Origin: Certhia americana
Taxonomy: Eukaryota; Chordata; Aves; Passeriformes; Certhiidae
Reading direction: 5' to 3'
Assembly (NCBI GenBank): GCA_018697195.1
Contig: CM031857.1
Coordinates: 91,204,461-91,268,460 of the forward strand
DNA: 64,000 bases
The notes under the pieces were generated by a model, which did no database searches, was not told the DNA's origin, and saw nothing but the letters and a program-made list of their open reading frames with translations. Below are positions 50,651 through 61,466 of the stretch, in pieces. Made by a program: the position numbers and the translations under genes. Every line of letters starts with the position of its first letter. Position 1 is the stretch's first letter.

Positions 50651-53600
50651 TACAGGAATATCACAGACTGCTTAAAGCCCGCAAACAGTAGAAATTACTT
50701 GGTGCCGTAGGTAGAGCGTATAAGCAGAACTTCGTTTTTTTTTTTTTTGCCCCAAAAAGGCGCACGAAAGAGAAGTAGAAGCCGGTATCATTGCCTCCCC
50801 TTTTTTTTTTTTCTTCCTTAATGCCTGAGACAACACATTTAGATACTTAGCGCCTTTGTTTTCTGCAGCTGTTGTTTTTCATGCCCATTCATACCGAGGA
50901 CTTGCTCAAGTTTGCCAGCCGAATCTTGTAGGTAGTCTCAGGTTCTCTGTACGCCCACTCTATAAAATGACTGGCCTTGAACCAAATACTTCTCAAAAAT
51001 TATGGAAACTTTCCTAATTTTATAAAGTCCAATCTTTTACTTAACAAAGGTCGATTTTAATCAAAATCAGATGTGTGCTTATGAAAAACTATTTCCTTCT
51101 TTGATAACATATCACGTAAGCTGTGATTGTGTAAGCGTAGCTCCATTATGTCTAGTTCATGAGCTAAAAACAATTAAGTTTTTGCTTACTTTGGTTTTTG
51201 TTTGCGTCACAAGGTTACATAGTTCTAGTGGACACCATCCAATATATGCCCTATGACAAAGAATGTGCCCAAATTTCTAATACAATAAACAATGCGAAAA
51301 ACCTGAAGTTGAACTATTTGAGATCAGTACATAAATAAGTAAGAGAAAGCAATATGACGGTAGATTTACAGGTCACCTTTAATGTAGTAGCCTTCTATAA
51401 ATTCCGCCAGTTTTTATTGATTGCGTTAAGATTGCCACAAATGCTATAATTTAATGCACACTAAGGCCCCACTTGTTGAAGTCACAAGCTGATGTTTTGC
51501 TGTTACACGCTCTAAGGGATGTTGCGTCTCAAACCCCAATTTTCATCTTGGTTATGACTAATAATTTATATTTCTTTTGCATCACTCCCATATTCATCGC
51601 TCCTATTTACAGACCTGTAACGCTTCGTGACATAGAGTTCTGTACTTGTCATATGAGCTTCAGGAAATCATCACTGAAATGCGAAATGAGTGAAAAATTT
51701 TATTCTTATGAAAATTAAAAAAAGACCATGAAACAACAGGATTTTTTCTCAAAATTAGAAATCCGCATGCAATTAACATAAAATATTTAAATTTTTTGTT
51801 ATTTACAATAAGGTTATGTATCATATTATGTGTATATGTTAGTCAGTCTTCAGGAAACTAGTTTATTATGAGAGAAAACTACGAGAAAGAACCTTCATGA
51901 ACATAAAGTGATAGTTTCAAAAAAACATGTGCCCAAAGCTGTAGCCCCAGCAGAAATTGTTTCATTGCTTTTTAGCATACGTCTGAAGAAATGTTTCAAC
52001 GTTAAGACCACTGAGTGAAAGCAAAAAAACAAACAACAAAAAATTAAAAAATAAGAAGAAACAGGTGAAAATATACAAGGCAGAATGGACACCCTAGACA
52101 AATACTGCCGCCTATCAGCATACACACAATACCCAGAAGGTAGTGTGACCTAAGCAATAGGAAGTTCTTCACACGGATTAATGTGTCATTATCTTTTCCA
52201 ATTGCGCATTAGTCTACATCCGCAGGCGGGTAGTGCAGTCCACAACTCAGAGCTCAAGCACCCTTAATTTAAATACTGTCTCCCAGTATCTTTTAGGCAG
52301 CTGCTCTCAAGCCCACTTCCTTCCCATCGATGCTTAAGGCCTACTTCAAGAAGATGCTAGCAACAATACATGCCGAAGAGTTTTAACAGTGTAGCTGCTC
52401 TGTGCAAAAATGAGCCACATTTGTACTAGCTCCAGACTATGAGCACACACACAAGAAGAAATCTAAACTACATCCAACAGTAAGATCAGGACTGCCAGAT
52501 GTCTACACCCAAAGTGATCCACCTTTCCAATACAGACCGACCACAACTCCACGGTCTTGTATTCGCAGAGACACTGCTTCTCTTCACCCCATTATACTGT
52601 TACTAAACATTAGTTGGAGTATTCTTTCCTTTTTTAGGACACTTCTCTAAAAGACCTATCACCATAGCTTGCTTTCAATCGTACTTTCCACATCACACAT
52701 ATATACTACTGTAACAGAAGGAAAAAAGACTATAATTTTTCATCTTTGCTCCTTTTCTTATTATACTTCAACCGATAGATTCAGCCCTTACTAGTTGGAC
52801 AGGCTCTTGGACACACAAAACTAAGTGCATTTACTGTAAGTGAGAAAACTTGAGTGCTCTGACCAAGCAAAAGTACTGCTGCATAGGAAGAAAAGTATTT
52901 GTATTTGAAAACTCCTATTATTTTCATATCTTTTAAAAATTACTTCTATTACCCAAAAGGAAACTTTGCCATTTCCTGGTATGATGGTCCCCCATGCCTT
53001 GTGCTGAAACCCCCAAGCTTACAGGAATTCTGCTAATCTAGTTTTATCATTAGTAGGGGTTCCCTGGAACTGAAATGACGCACCTCAGCCTACACTCGGA
53101 CTCCACATCTAATCCGCGGACGAGCTGCTCTCCCGGGCCATGCGGGTGGGTTTTGACCCCCCGCTGCCCAACAGCCACATCAGCCCTCTTTTCCGGAGCG
53201 CTCTCGAGGTCGGCGTGTTGAATCTTACTACGCACACCTACAAAAACTTTTGGATCGTTACGAGTCATTCGTCAGCAACTTAAATTGGTTCCACAAAAAT
53301 AAACCCGCAGCGTGAAACAATACAGCGAAAGAGAAAAGGAAAAACATAACAAAAAGGCAAACATATTAAAAGAAAAAAAACTTTTAAAGGCAGGGAGCTA
53401 AGGTTTTACAGGCCCTGATCAAAGTATGGCAGTACACTGTAAATTACGGCTCTTAACTCGGTCAAAGCCGCCCGCGGCAGCGGAAGGACAGTCCCGCGGG
53501 GTGGCGGGCGGCGGGGAGCGCACGGCAACCCAGCGCCGCCGCTCCCGCTCGCACCGGGCATCACGTGCGGCGGCCAAGAGGCTCCCCCGGCCGCGAGCCG

Positions 53601-53683
53601 GTCACGGACCGCCCAACTCCTGACGCGCACTTCCTGCGAGCCCGGGGCCACGGCGGGGCTGCCCCCGCTCCCGGCGGTAATCA

Positions 53684-53721
53684 GTATCGGCTCACGGGGT
53701 CCGAAGGAGGCTTGCATCCAT
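53684..53721 (-). pseudogene. Broken second copy of ATP11A exon 1 (likely sequence-error copy)
   Basis: This is the copy-B counterpart of the true exon 1. The ATG and its Kozak context remain. Relative to copy A, however, the 39-base coding stretch shows two one-base deletions, one insertion and one substitution. The frame reaches TGA after nine codons, and the splice donor is destroyed. Real decay of a recent duplicate is possible, but so many indels in so few bases beside long identical runs fit uncorrected long-read error better. It is not a functional exon as written. Confidence 0.75.
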
Positions 53722-54339
53722 GGCGGGCGGACCTCAGGACGCGCAGCCGGGTGCTCGCCGTGCCGACGGCAACTTGGCTCGCCTCCTCACTTGCCACATG
53801 GCGAGAGGCCGCGCTCGCCCGCCGGACCCGATTTGTGACGACGGACCGGCGCTCCCCGCCGTCCAGGCTATGCCATGTGCTCGCCTGGCCGCCGCTGCGG
53901 CCGCGGCGCTACGCGGCCCCGCATGCCCCCCGTCGTGCTCCACCACCGCAGCCGCTACTCCGCGAGGGCAGGCGGAGAGGACAGCACTGCCGGGAAGCTC
54001 TGCCCGCCGTGCCGCCGCCCAGGGCTTATCCGGCGGGCGGGGCCGGGGCCCTCCCGCGCCGCTCACCACCGCCCTTCCCCGCTCTTGGCGCGAGCGCGCA
54101 CGCGCGCTCGCCCGGTACCGGCCACGCCCGGCGCGCGCCGCTATGACCGCGCGGCGCACCGGCGGGCGCGCACGTCACGGGGGCGAGGCACGCGCGCGCC
54201 ACGGTGGCCGTGGACCGTGCCCGTCCGTCCGTCCCGTACCAGTCCCGCGCGAGGCGGGCTCCGGAAGCGGCCCGGTACAGCCTCCTATCCTCCCCCCTTT
54301 GCTGGGGAGAGGCGGGAAGGAAGGAGGGAAAAAACTGCC

Positions 54340-54845
54340 CGTAGCTCTGGGAATGGGATGGGACACACCTGGGGGGAGCCGGGGTGCGTTACATGGGAGG
54401 GAGGGGAACGCTCGGGAGGAAGACCAAGGAGTAGTGTTGGGTGCGTCGGGAGGGAACTGGGAGCCACTGGTGCAGAGCCAGGGAATGGCACTGGTAGTAG
54501 TGGTAGGGGAACTGGGAGCACTGAGCGTAGGCACGAAGCGGTACTGGAAGAACTGGGATGGCATGGGAGCACCGAGTGGAAGCCAGGGAGTGATGCTGGG
54601 GGTGAACTGGGAACACTACGGGGAGTCAGTGGATGGTGCTGGGAGCACTCATAAGTGTAGAATGGATTGGGTTGGGCTGTGTTGGAAGGGATCTTAAAGA
54701 TAATCTATTTCCAACCCCTCGCCATGGGCACGTGGAGCCGGGGAACCTTGCTGGGAGCACTGTGGAGAGTCAGGAAGTGACACTGGGAGTACCGGGAGGG
54801 AACTGGGAGCAGTGGGGGAGGCAATGAGTGATACTGGGCGGGCCT
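54340..54845 (+). repeat. Degenerate ACTGGGAG-rich stretch (copy B, cleaner)
   Basis: This is the same stretch as 49,380-49,895, but the units are more regular: ACTGGGAGC, GAACTGGGA, CTGGGAGCACT and similar recur every 20 to 60 bases. It is not a perfect minisatellite. The open frames that cross it are products of its low stop-codon content. Confidence 0.6.
54661..54731 (-). mobile_element. CR1 LINE 3' tail fragment (copy B, clean)
   Basis: The plus strand shows GGTTGGGCTGTGTTGGAAGG, then a CTTAAAGATAATCT core, then CCAACCCCTCGCCATGGGCA. This is the reverse complement of the usual avian CR1 3' end, so the element points left. It is a short 5'-truncated remnant typical of CR1. Confidence 0.7.
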
Positions 54846-55389
54846 GCAAGGCGCTGCGGAGCGACAGGGAGTGGCAGTGCGTAATCCCTGTGCCCCGCCT
54901 TCACCTGCCCCGCTCCGCGCCCCGGGCAGGAGGGAGCGGCCGCCGCGCCTTTCCGGGGCGGGGGATGCCCGCGGCAGGACGGCGCCGATCCGCGCCCGCC
55001 CTGGCGCCTCCCGGGGCCGCTGCCCCGCCGTGCCTCCTCCCGCCTGGGCTGCCACAAGTGCTGCCGGTGCCGTGCGGGTCCGAGCTGTGAGCCCCGCTCC
55101 GCCCGGCCCGGCCCGGCGGCCGAGGAGCGGCAGCGCTGGGGCGCAGCACGGCGGGGACCAGTGGGACCGACCCCGCTTGTAAAGCGCGGCAGCAACAGAT
55201 TAAGAAACCTCTGTGCGGTGACAAACCCGAGCGTCCTTGCGGACACTGGCTGTGAACAGGGAAAAGCAGTTCTCAGCTTTTCTCAGGACTAACCCGGGAA
55301 AAACTGAAGAAAGAATGTAAGCAAAGCTCAACACCTGGTGTTCGGCGAATGCCACACAGTGCTGCTTTGCAGGATTGTTTTTCAAGGGG

Positions 55390-55556
55390 TGTTGGTCCCG
55401 TCTTCTCCAATAAAACTATTGTTTTCTTGGATTAACCAATCCGTATTTAATCCACGGAGCGCACTATAAAAGGGTGCGCCACCTTTAATAAAGTTGCTTT
55501 TTAGCCATTGCCTTCTGATCCGGAGTCCGTGTCGTTGTGTGCGCCGCTCGATAACA
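55390..55556 (+). mobile_element. LTR-like segment (possible solo LTR part of an old endogenous retrovirus)
   Basis: In order on the plus strand: CCAAT at 55,436-55,440, TATAAAAG from 55,465, AATAAA at 55,487-55,492, then GTTGCTTTTTAGCCATTGCC and a GT-rich stretch (GTGTCGTTGTGTGCG), ending near GATAACA. A TATA box followed about 20 bases later by a poly(A) signal and then a GT-rich stretch is the layout of the U3-R-U5 junction of many avian retroviral LTRs. An earlier AATAAA is at 55,409-55,414. No gag, pol or env remnant, primer-binding site or target-site duplication was recognised, and the true ends are unclear. A host promoter or other repeat is an alternative. Confidence 0.4.
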
Positions 55557-58500
55557 TACAGCGACATATCACAGCCCTGCTAAAGCCCGCAAACAGTAGA
55601 AATTACTTGGTGGTAGGTAGAGGGATAAGCAGAACTCGGCAAAAAATGCGCACGAAAGAGAAGTAGAAGCGTATCATTACTCCCCCTTTTTTTTTTCTTC
55701 CTTAAATGCCTGAGACAACACCTTTTAGATACTTAGGCCTTTGTTTTCTGCAGCTGTTGTTTTTTCATGCCATTCATACCGAGGAACTTGCTCAAGTTTG
55801 CAGGAATCTTGTATGTAGTCTCAGGTTACTCTGTACAGCTTCCTATAAAATGAAGGCTCTGAACCAAATACTTTCTCAAAAATTAATTGAACTTTACTAA
55901 TTTTATAAAATCAAATCTTTTACTAAAAAGGTCGATTTTAACAAAATCAGAATGTTGTGCTTATGAAAATCTCTTTCCTTCTTTGATAACAATCACGTAA
56001 GCTGTGATTGTGTAAGCTGTCCCTTATTGTCTAGTTCATGGCTAAAACAATGAAGTTTTTGCTTACTTTGGTTTTTGTTTGGTCACAATTACATAGTTCT
56101 GTGGACACCATCAAATATGCTATGACAAAGAATGTGCAAATTTCTAATACAATAAACACATGGAAAAACCTGAAATTGAACTATTTCAGATCGTTACATA
56201 AATAGTAAGAGAAAGAACATATGACTGTTATTTACAGGTCACCTTTAATGTAGGTGCATTCTATAAATTCAGCAGTTTTTATTGCTGGTTAGATTGCAAA
56301 ATGTATAATTTAATGCACACTAAGTGCACTGTGGTCAAGCTAATGTTGCTGTTCAAACTCTAAAGGGATGTTGGTCTAAACCCCAATTTTCATCTTGGTT
56401 ATGACTAATAATTTATATTTCTTTTGCAGCACCTCCAATATTCATACTCCTATTTACAGACCTAATGCTTCTGTGACATAGGTTTCTGTACTTGCATATG
56501 AGCTTCAGGAAATCATCACTGAAATGGAAAGGTGAAAAATTTTATTTTATGAAAATTAAAAAAAGATCCATGAAACAACAGGATTTTTTCTCAAAATTAG
56601 CAATCCTGCATGAATTAACACAAAACTATTTAATTTTTTGTTTATTTACAATAAAGGTTATGTATTAATATTATGTGTATATGTTATCAGTCTTCAGGAA
56701 ACTAGTTTATTATGAAGAAAAAACTACAGAAGAACTTCATGAACATAAAATGATAGTTTCAAAACAAACATTGCAAAGCTGTAGCAGGAAATTGTTTCCA
56801 TTGCTTTTTAGCATACGTCTCTGTCTAGCTATTTCAATTTCAAAGAATTTATGGAATATTCATATTTTGCAATGTATTTTCAAGTTACTCTGCTTTTACT
56901 CAAACAGTACCATTTAATCAGTCCAATCTTTTTAATGATATTGCTTCTTGCCTACGTTTGCAGTGAAAGCAAATTTTTAAATTATGCAGAAAGTTGCTTT
57001 CTAAAGTTTTCTTTCTTTTAATACTTTCAGTAGTTTCTTTCATCCAGATGCCTCAATGTATTTTTTTCACTTCATTAGGTGTCCCTGTGTGTGTTGCCCA
57101 CGTTTCTTGATGTACCTAAGGGAGCATCTCTGAAGGGAAGGAAATTCACATGCTGAGCTGGCAACAGTTAACCATGGTTCAGTTCTGAGCACGACCATCA
57201 TGGAGATATTTCTGAACTCCTGGCCATCTCCTCAGCAAGGTGGGGCTGCTAGAAGCATTTTCCTCAGATCTATAGCCTGGAAGCCACTCATAGGTGTAGG
57301 CTGGCTGCATTCCCCGAGGTGAAAAGGGGACCAAAGCTCCTGTCCTCACTCTCAGTCCAGGGCAGAGGATGCACATGTGCTCACATACAGCTATTTCCAG
57401 GCTACTGCTCGAGCAAAGCTGAGACATTTTTCTGCCCTTCCCTACACTGCCAGGAAAAAGAGAGAAAAGGAGCACAGCTGGGTTCTGGGCACATACTGAG
57501 GTGAAATCCTAGCCTACAGTAGTGCTTTGTGTCCGTATTTGCACAAAAAGGGCACCTAAATTTGCAACACAGAAGAGAGCACGGGTGGAACACTGAAAGC
57601 TAGCACAGGACCTTGCCAACTGAGCTGTGTTTGTGCAGGGAGGACTGAACAGCACATGCACTTGACTTTTGGAGTGACAAGCTCCTCCAGGGTCAGTGTG
57701 CAACTGAGGAGGGTGTTGAGGTCACGCTTTTAGACTTAGGTACATCAAATCTGCCTAAGTCAGGCTTAAGGTGCCTGAGTCCTTTATTGGATCTACCCTT
57801 AAGTGACCTGCTAAAGGTCACATTGTGACTTTGCAGTCAAGCCAAATGAGGAGCCTTGATCTTATTGGTCATGGATCTGTTCTGCCTATTACGCAATGTT
57901 TCACTTTTAAGCAATTTATTAAACTAATCATCTTTGAATATGCCATCACATTTATTTTACTCCTCATTTCTCATTTTAAAAATTCCTAAATTTACCTGTA
58001 TCCTGTATTTTCTAAATTTCTTGTGTCTTTATTGACTGCAGATTTGACCTCCTGTTCTAATGCTCTCTGTTTCTCCTTCCTATTCCTCTGATTGATTCCT
58101 TCATTACTGGCCTTTCAGGATACTCCTAACTGCCCAGCTGAATTACCACATTCTCTAAATCTTACTACTTCCCACAGAATCTCACACCCCTTCTGATTTA
58201 CTTACTGTGTCAGCACAGCTCTGCTTGAAACATCATGCTCATTGTTTAAATAGCATTAGAAATCAAGGGAATGTGTTAGTGTGCAAAAGATTTAGCTTTC
58301 TTCTGTACAGCTGTATTTTGTGTTAGTTTGAAACCCTTATTAAGTTACTCAATTTCACAATTTGAGACTGATCCAAGATCAGCAGCTCACTACATGCTGG
58401 ATTCTCTTCTTGAGGCACTAATAGATATTTTGTAGTTTAGTCCACCTTGATCTTGGAAGGTGGGAAGGCAGGATTTAAAGCTGGGCTCTAAGGAAGTGCC

Positions 58501-61425
58501 ACAGTTCTCACAGGCATGCTGGTGATACAGTTTGAATGGATAACATGGTAGATGTCAGAGGATTTTTGTTCTAGATTTTAGTTAGTTCTGTTTAGGTTCC
58601 TGCTTCCTATTATGGTAGTGACTATTTACCTCTAGTAGTTCTGGCTGAAGTTACTGAATACTTCTTGAAAAAACTGTATGTAAGTGATAAGAGTTGAATT
58701 GGGCATGTGTGAGAATAGTGTGGGGAGTGGGAAATGGCAGAGATGGCAAAGCTGTTAATTGTGTGCAGCTTAACTGCTTGAGAATGGTATGTGCTTTGAG
58801 TGAAATTATTTATCCTGCAGTGTTCCTGGCTTTTCCCCTATAAATGTATCACTTTTTAATGTGTCTCTCCACTAATTGTGTCTCTTCTCTAATATATATT
58901 TATTACATTTCTGAAAAGTTAATGAAAACAACAACTTCTCATTCTTGAGTCACCATATTAGTTAATTTGTACTAATAAGAGAAATTATTCCCTCAGTGAA
59001 CAGATGTTTGTGTTTTGATCTATTGATACAGTATTTTCTCAGATACTTCTGAATATTGTTTGTGAAAAGAGATGCCAACAATAATTCTGAAATATGCTTT
59101 ATGTTAAAAACATTTCACTGCCTGGAGTTTGTGACAGATGTACTTCATTTGAAGAAGAATATAATTAACAGTTACTGTGGTACTCTTGACTACTTACCTG
59201 CCCAGGAGAGATACAGAATTGAAGGTGAAGACAAAACTAGTAAAATGACCAGCATCAAACCACTCTGATGATGATTTTAGAAGCAGTAGAATAGCCCAAA
59301 GGACAGAGGGAGACTCAAAAAAGCACTGGACATTGAAGATCATTTCACTCTTGCTTGACTTTCTTCATCTAGAACTGTTGGGTCTTTTCCCAGAAAACAT
59401 GTATGTGGAAAAGAGACAACATTTCTGACTCTTTGACCTATCTGTTTCTAACCTCTGGCAATAAGGCATAAATGCATTGTCATTATGACAACATATTCCA
59501 ATTCCCACATCCTTGCTAACAAAGGTGACCTTTGTTAAATAGTTTCTTGACAAAACCCTCTAAAAGAACAGGCTACGGCTTCTAAACAGATGCAATCGAA
59601 CAAATGCACATCAGTTAAAATAATTTGGCTGCCATCTTCTGCCAGCTCAGGCAGTCAACTGCAATCACAACCAAGATGTGTTCATCTGCTTTACCTGATG
59701 TAAGAGATCCAGTCCCTGGCTGCTGCAAAATAATCCTCTTCATCAGGAAAGGCACAGGAGTCAGGAAGGTTTTACTAGTGACACAGAACAGACACATGGA
59801 CCCTTTGGAAGACTTGCCCCATCACTGTGAAACACTGTATGAAACTCATTACCAGGAAGCTCAGCCTCCACCAGAGGAAGCTTCTCCTGGGATGAAATGC
59901 TGTTGGCTGCTATGGTTACTAATGTGATTTTCCATTTACTTCCTTGTTCACTCACCTGCTTTCTCATTCAAACACCATGCACAAGTACCTCCAGAGATAT
60001 TTGTTGTTGGAATAGTGACAAACCTCATTAGTGGCAGCCGTACACAATCAATGAGAAAAAAGATACAAATGATCAGCAAATAAACAGAAGAAAGGAAAGT
60101 GCTGGAATCTATGGGTATTGTGAATAATATTCTGTCCTTGCTGCTTTGTGAACTTTGTGTTCTCTTCACTTTGGATTTGCATTAATGCTAGTCTTGCCTT
60201 ATGTCTCTATTTTACACCTCAGTGCTTCGATCCAGCAGAGAACTCCCCACAGTCAGACTCCTGTGACTGTAGAGCTGAGTGCAGCATCAGGATTTAGATG
60301 AGCAAAATATTGTGGTTTATTTTCGGTATCTTAAAGGGACAAGCACATTATTTTGCTGGTAGCACTTCACAGATCTTGTTCTCTCCTTTACATACATTTT
60401 TTTCACTTTTTACACATTTCTGATCAGGCAGTCTAACTGTGTAGGAGTTCTACACTATAAAACTATCAAATTCTAAATAAACTGCTTGTCTTGAGGCTAC
60501 TTCCCCTGCTCCAAGTATCAAGAAAAAAAGATAACTTCTTTAAAAATGTGAAAATTTCTGTCATATTCCATGGTAATAACCAGATAGACTAGTTAGTACA
60601 ACTAGTATTTATCACAATGCACTTCCAGATTAAGAAATACTTTTTGACAATACTTTATAGCCATAAAATCAAGCAGCTGATCTTCCAAAAGGACAATAAA
60701 TAAGAAGATATCACTTTCTGGCTACTTTAATATCAACTGTAAAATTACTTTTGTTTTGATGTAGCATTCAATCAAAGCTGGAAGAAATCTTTTAGTGGTT
60801 TGCTCTTTCCCACCAAATAGGGCGCTAAATATAGCAATATCAGCATGCTGGGCTTCAAAAAAGCTATGGTTCAGGTTTCTTCAGAATATCTGCTTTTCTT
60901 CTGACTGTTCAATTTGTTTTGTAACTGTTTATTTAGGAAGCATGAGTAACTACAAATCAATACATAAAGTACCAGAAATATTAAACAGTACAAAAACAAA
61001 GCCTTTCACTTAGATAATAATGATGCTGTCAGTCATACAGTCCTCAGATTTTCCAGTTTGAAAGTTACAGCTCACTGGAGGACAAATTCTGAAGAAAGGG
61101 ACACAGCACTACAATCTAGGCATTCTGACTTGTCCAACTGGCCATTCTCTGTTCTCTCTTCCCTTCCCTCTTTATTATTCTTGGAAGCTGTATGCTCAAG
61201 GGCTGGGAGAAGACATGGTAGTGGAGTGGTGGCAGGAGACTGTTCAAAATATGGTCCTTTGTTCACCCCTTCACACCTCCTGATGACCCCCCACAGTAGG
61301 GATAGAAGTAGGATGGCTACAATCCATTATTTTCCCTGTAGGTAAATTGCAGGTGACAGTGACACAGGCTGCACCTCTTTCATTTTCCATTGTCCAAAAT
61401 GCATCAGCATTTCCTCTCAAATAGG

Positions 61426-61463
<38 letters not shown>
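61426..61463 (+). repeat. Poly(A) tract, 38 bp
   Basis: This is the longest homopolymer in the window. It could be the tail of an insertion, but no matching body or target-site duplication was recognised. Its exact length is unreliable in any assembly. Confidence 0.9.

Positions 61464-61466
<3 letters not shown>

Larger units (their letters stand above)
47021..51984 (+). repeat. Direct tandem duplication, copy A (4,964 bp)
   Basis: It begins at GAAGAAATGT (47,021) and ends at GCATACGTCT (51,984), where copy B starts again with GAAGAAATGT. The order of everything inside is the same in both copies: AT-rich intron, exon 1, CpG island, ACTGGGAG-rich stretch, CR1 tail, LTR-like stretch and AT-rich upstream flank. 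Its left part, up to about 49.2 kb, is the cleaner version and contains the intact exon and donor. Its right part looks degraded compared with copy B. Confidence 0.95.
53400..55200. promoter_or_regulatory. Second copy of the CpG island (copy B), probably an assembly duplicate
   Basis: This matches 48,480-50,230 base for base over long runs, with frequent one-base gaps. The GC box (54,035-54,042), the CRE-like site (54,171-54,178) and the E-box (53,562-53,567) are all present in the same order. Up to about 54.2 kb it carries many small indels relative to copy A. After that it reads as the better copy. It should not be treated as a second promoter without independent evidence. Confidence 0.75.
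51985..56820 (+). repeat. Direct tandem duplication, copy B (4,836 bp)
   Basis: This starts directly after copy A and ends with the same GCATACGTCT, after which unique sequence follows. Net length is 128 bp shorter than copy A. In the left part many single bases are missing relative to copy A, for example in the 52.1-52.8 kb stretch. From about 54.2 kb onward it becomes the cleaner copy. That complementary pattern suggests one noisy stretch, 49.3-54.2 kb, laid between two good flanks. Confidence 0.95.

Noticed and set aside
53720..54697. Open frame of 325 codons on the plus strand in copy B
   Set aside because: It crosses a region with apparent indel errors and includes degenerate repeat and CR1 tail sequence. 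No matching frame exists in copy A.
47021..56820. A genuine segmental duplication creating two ATP11A promoters
   Set aside because: The indel-rich differences and the left/right switch of which copy is intact are hard to explain by natural divergence. It is kept as the alternative to test.
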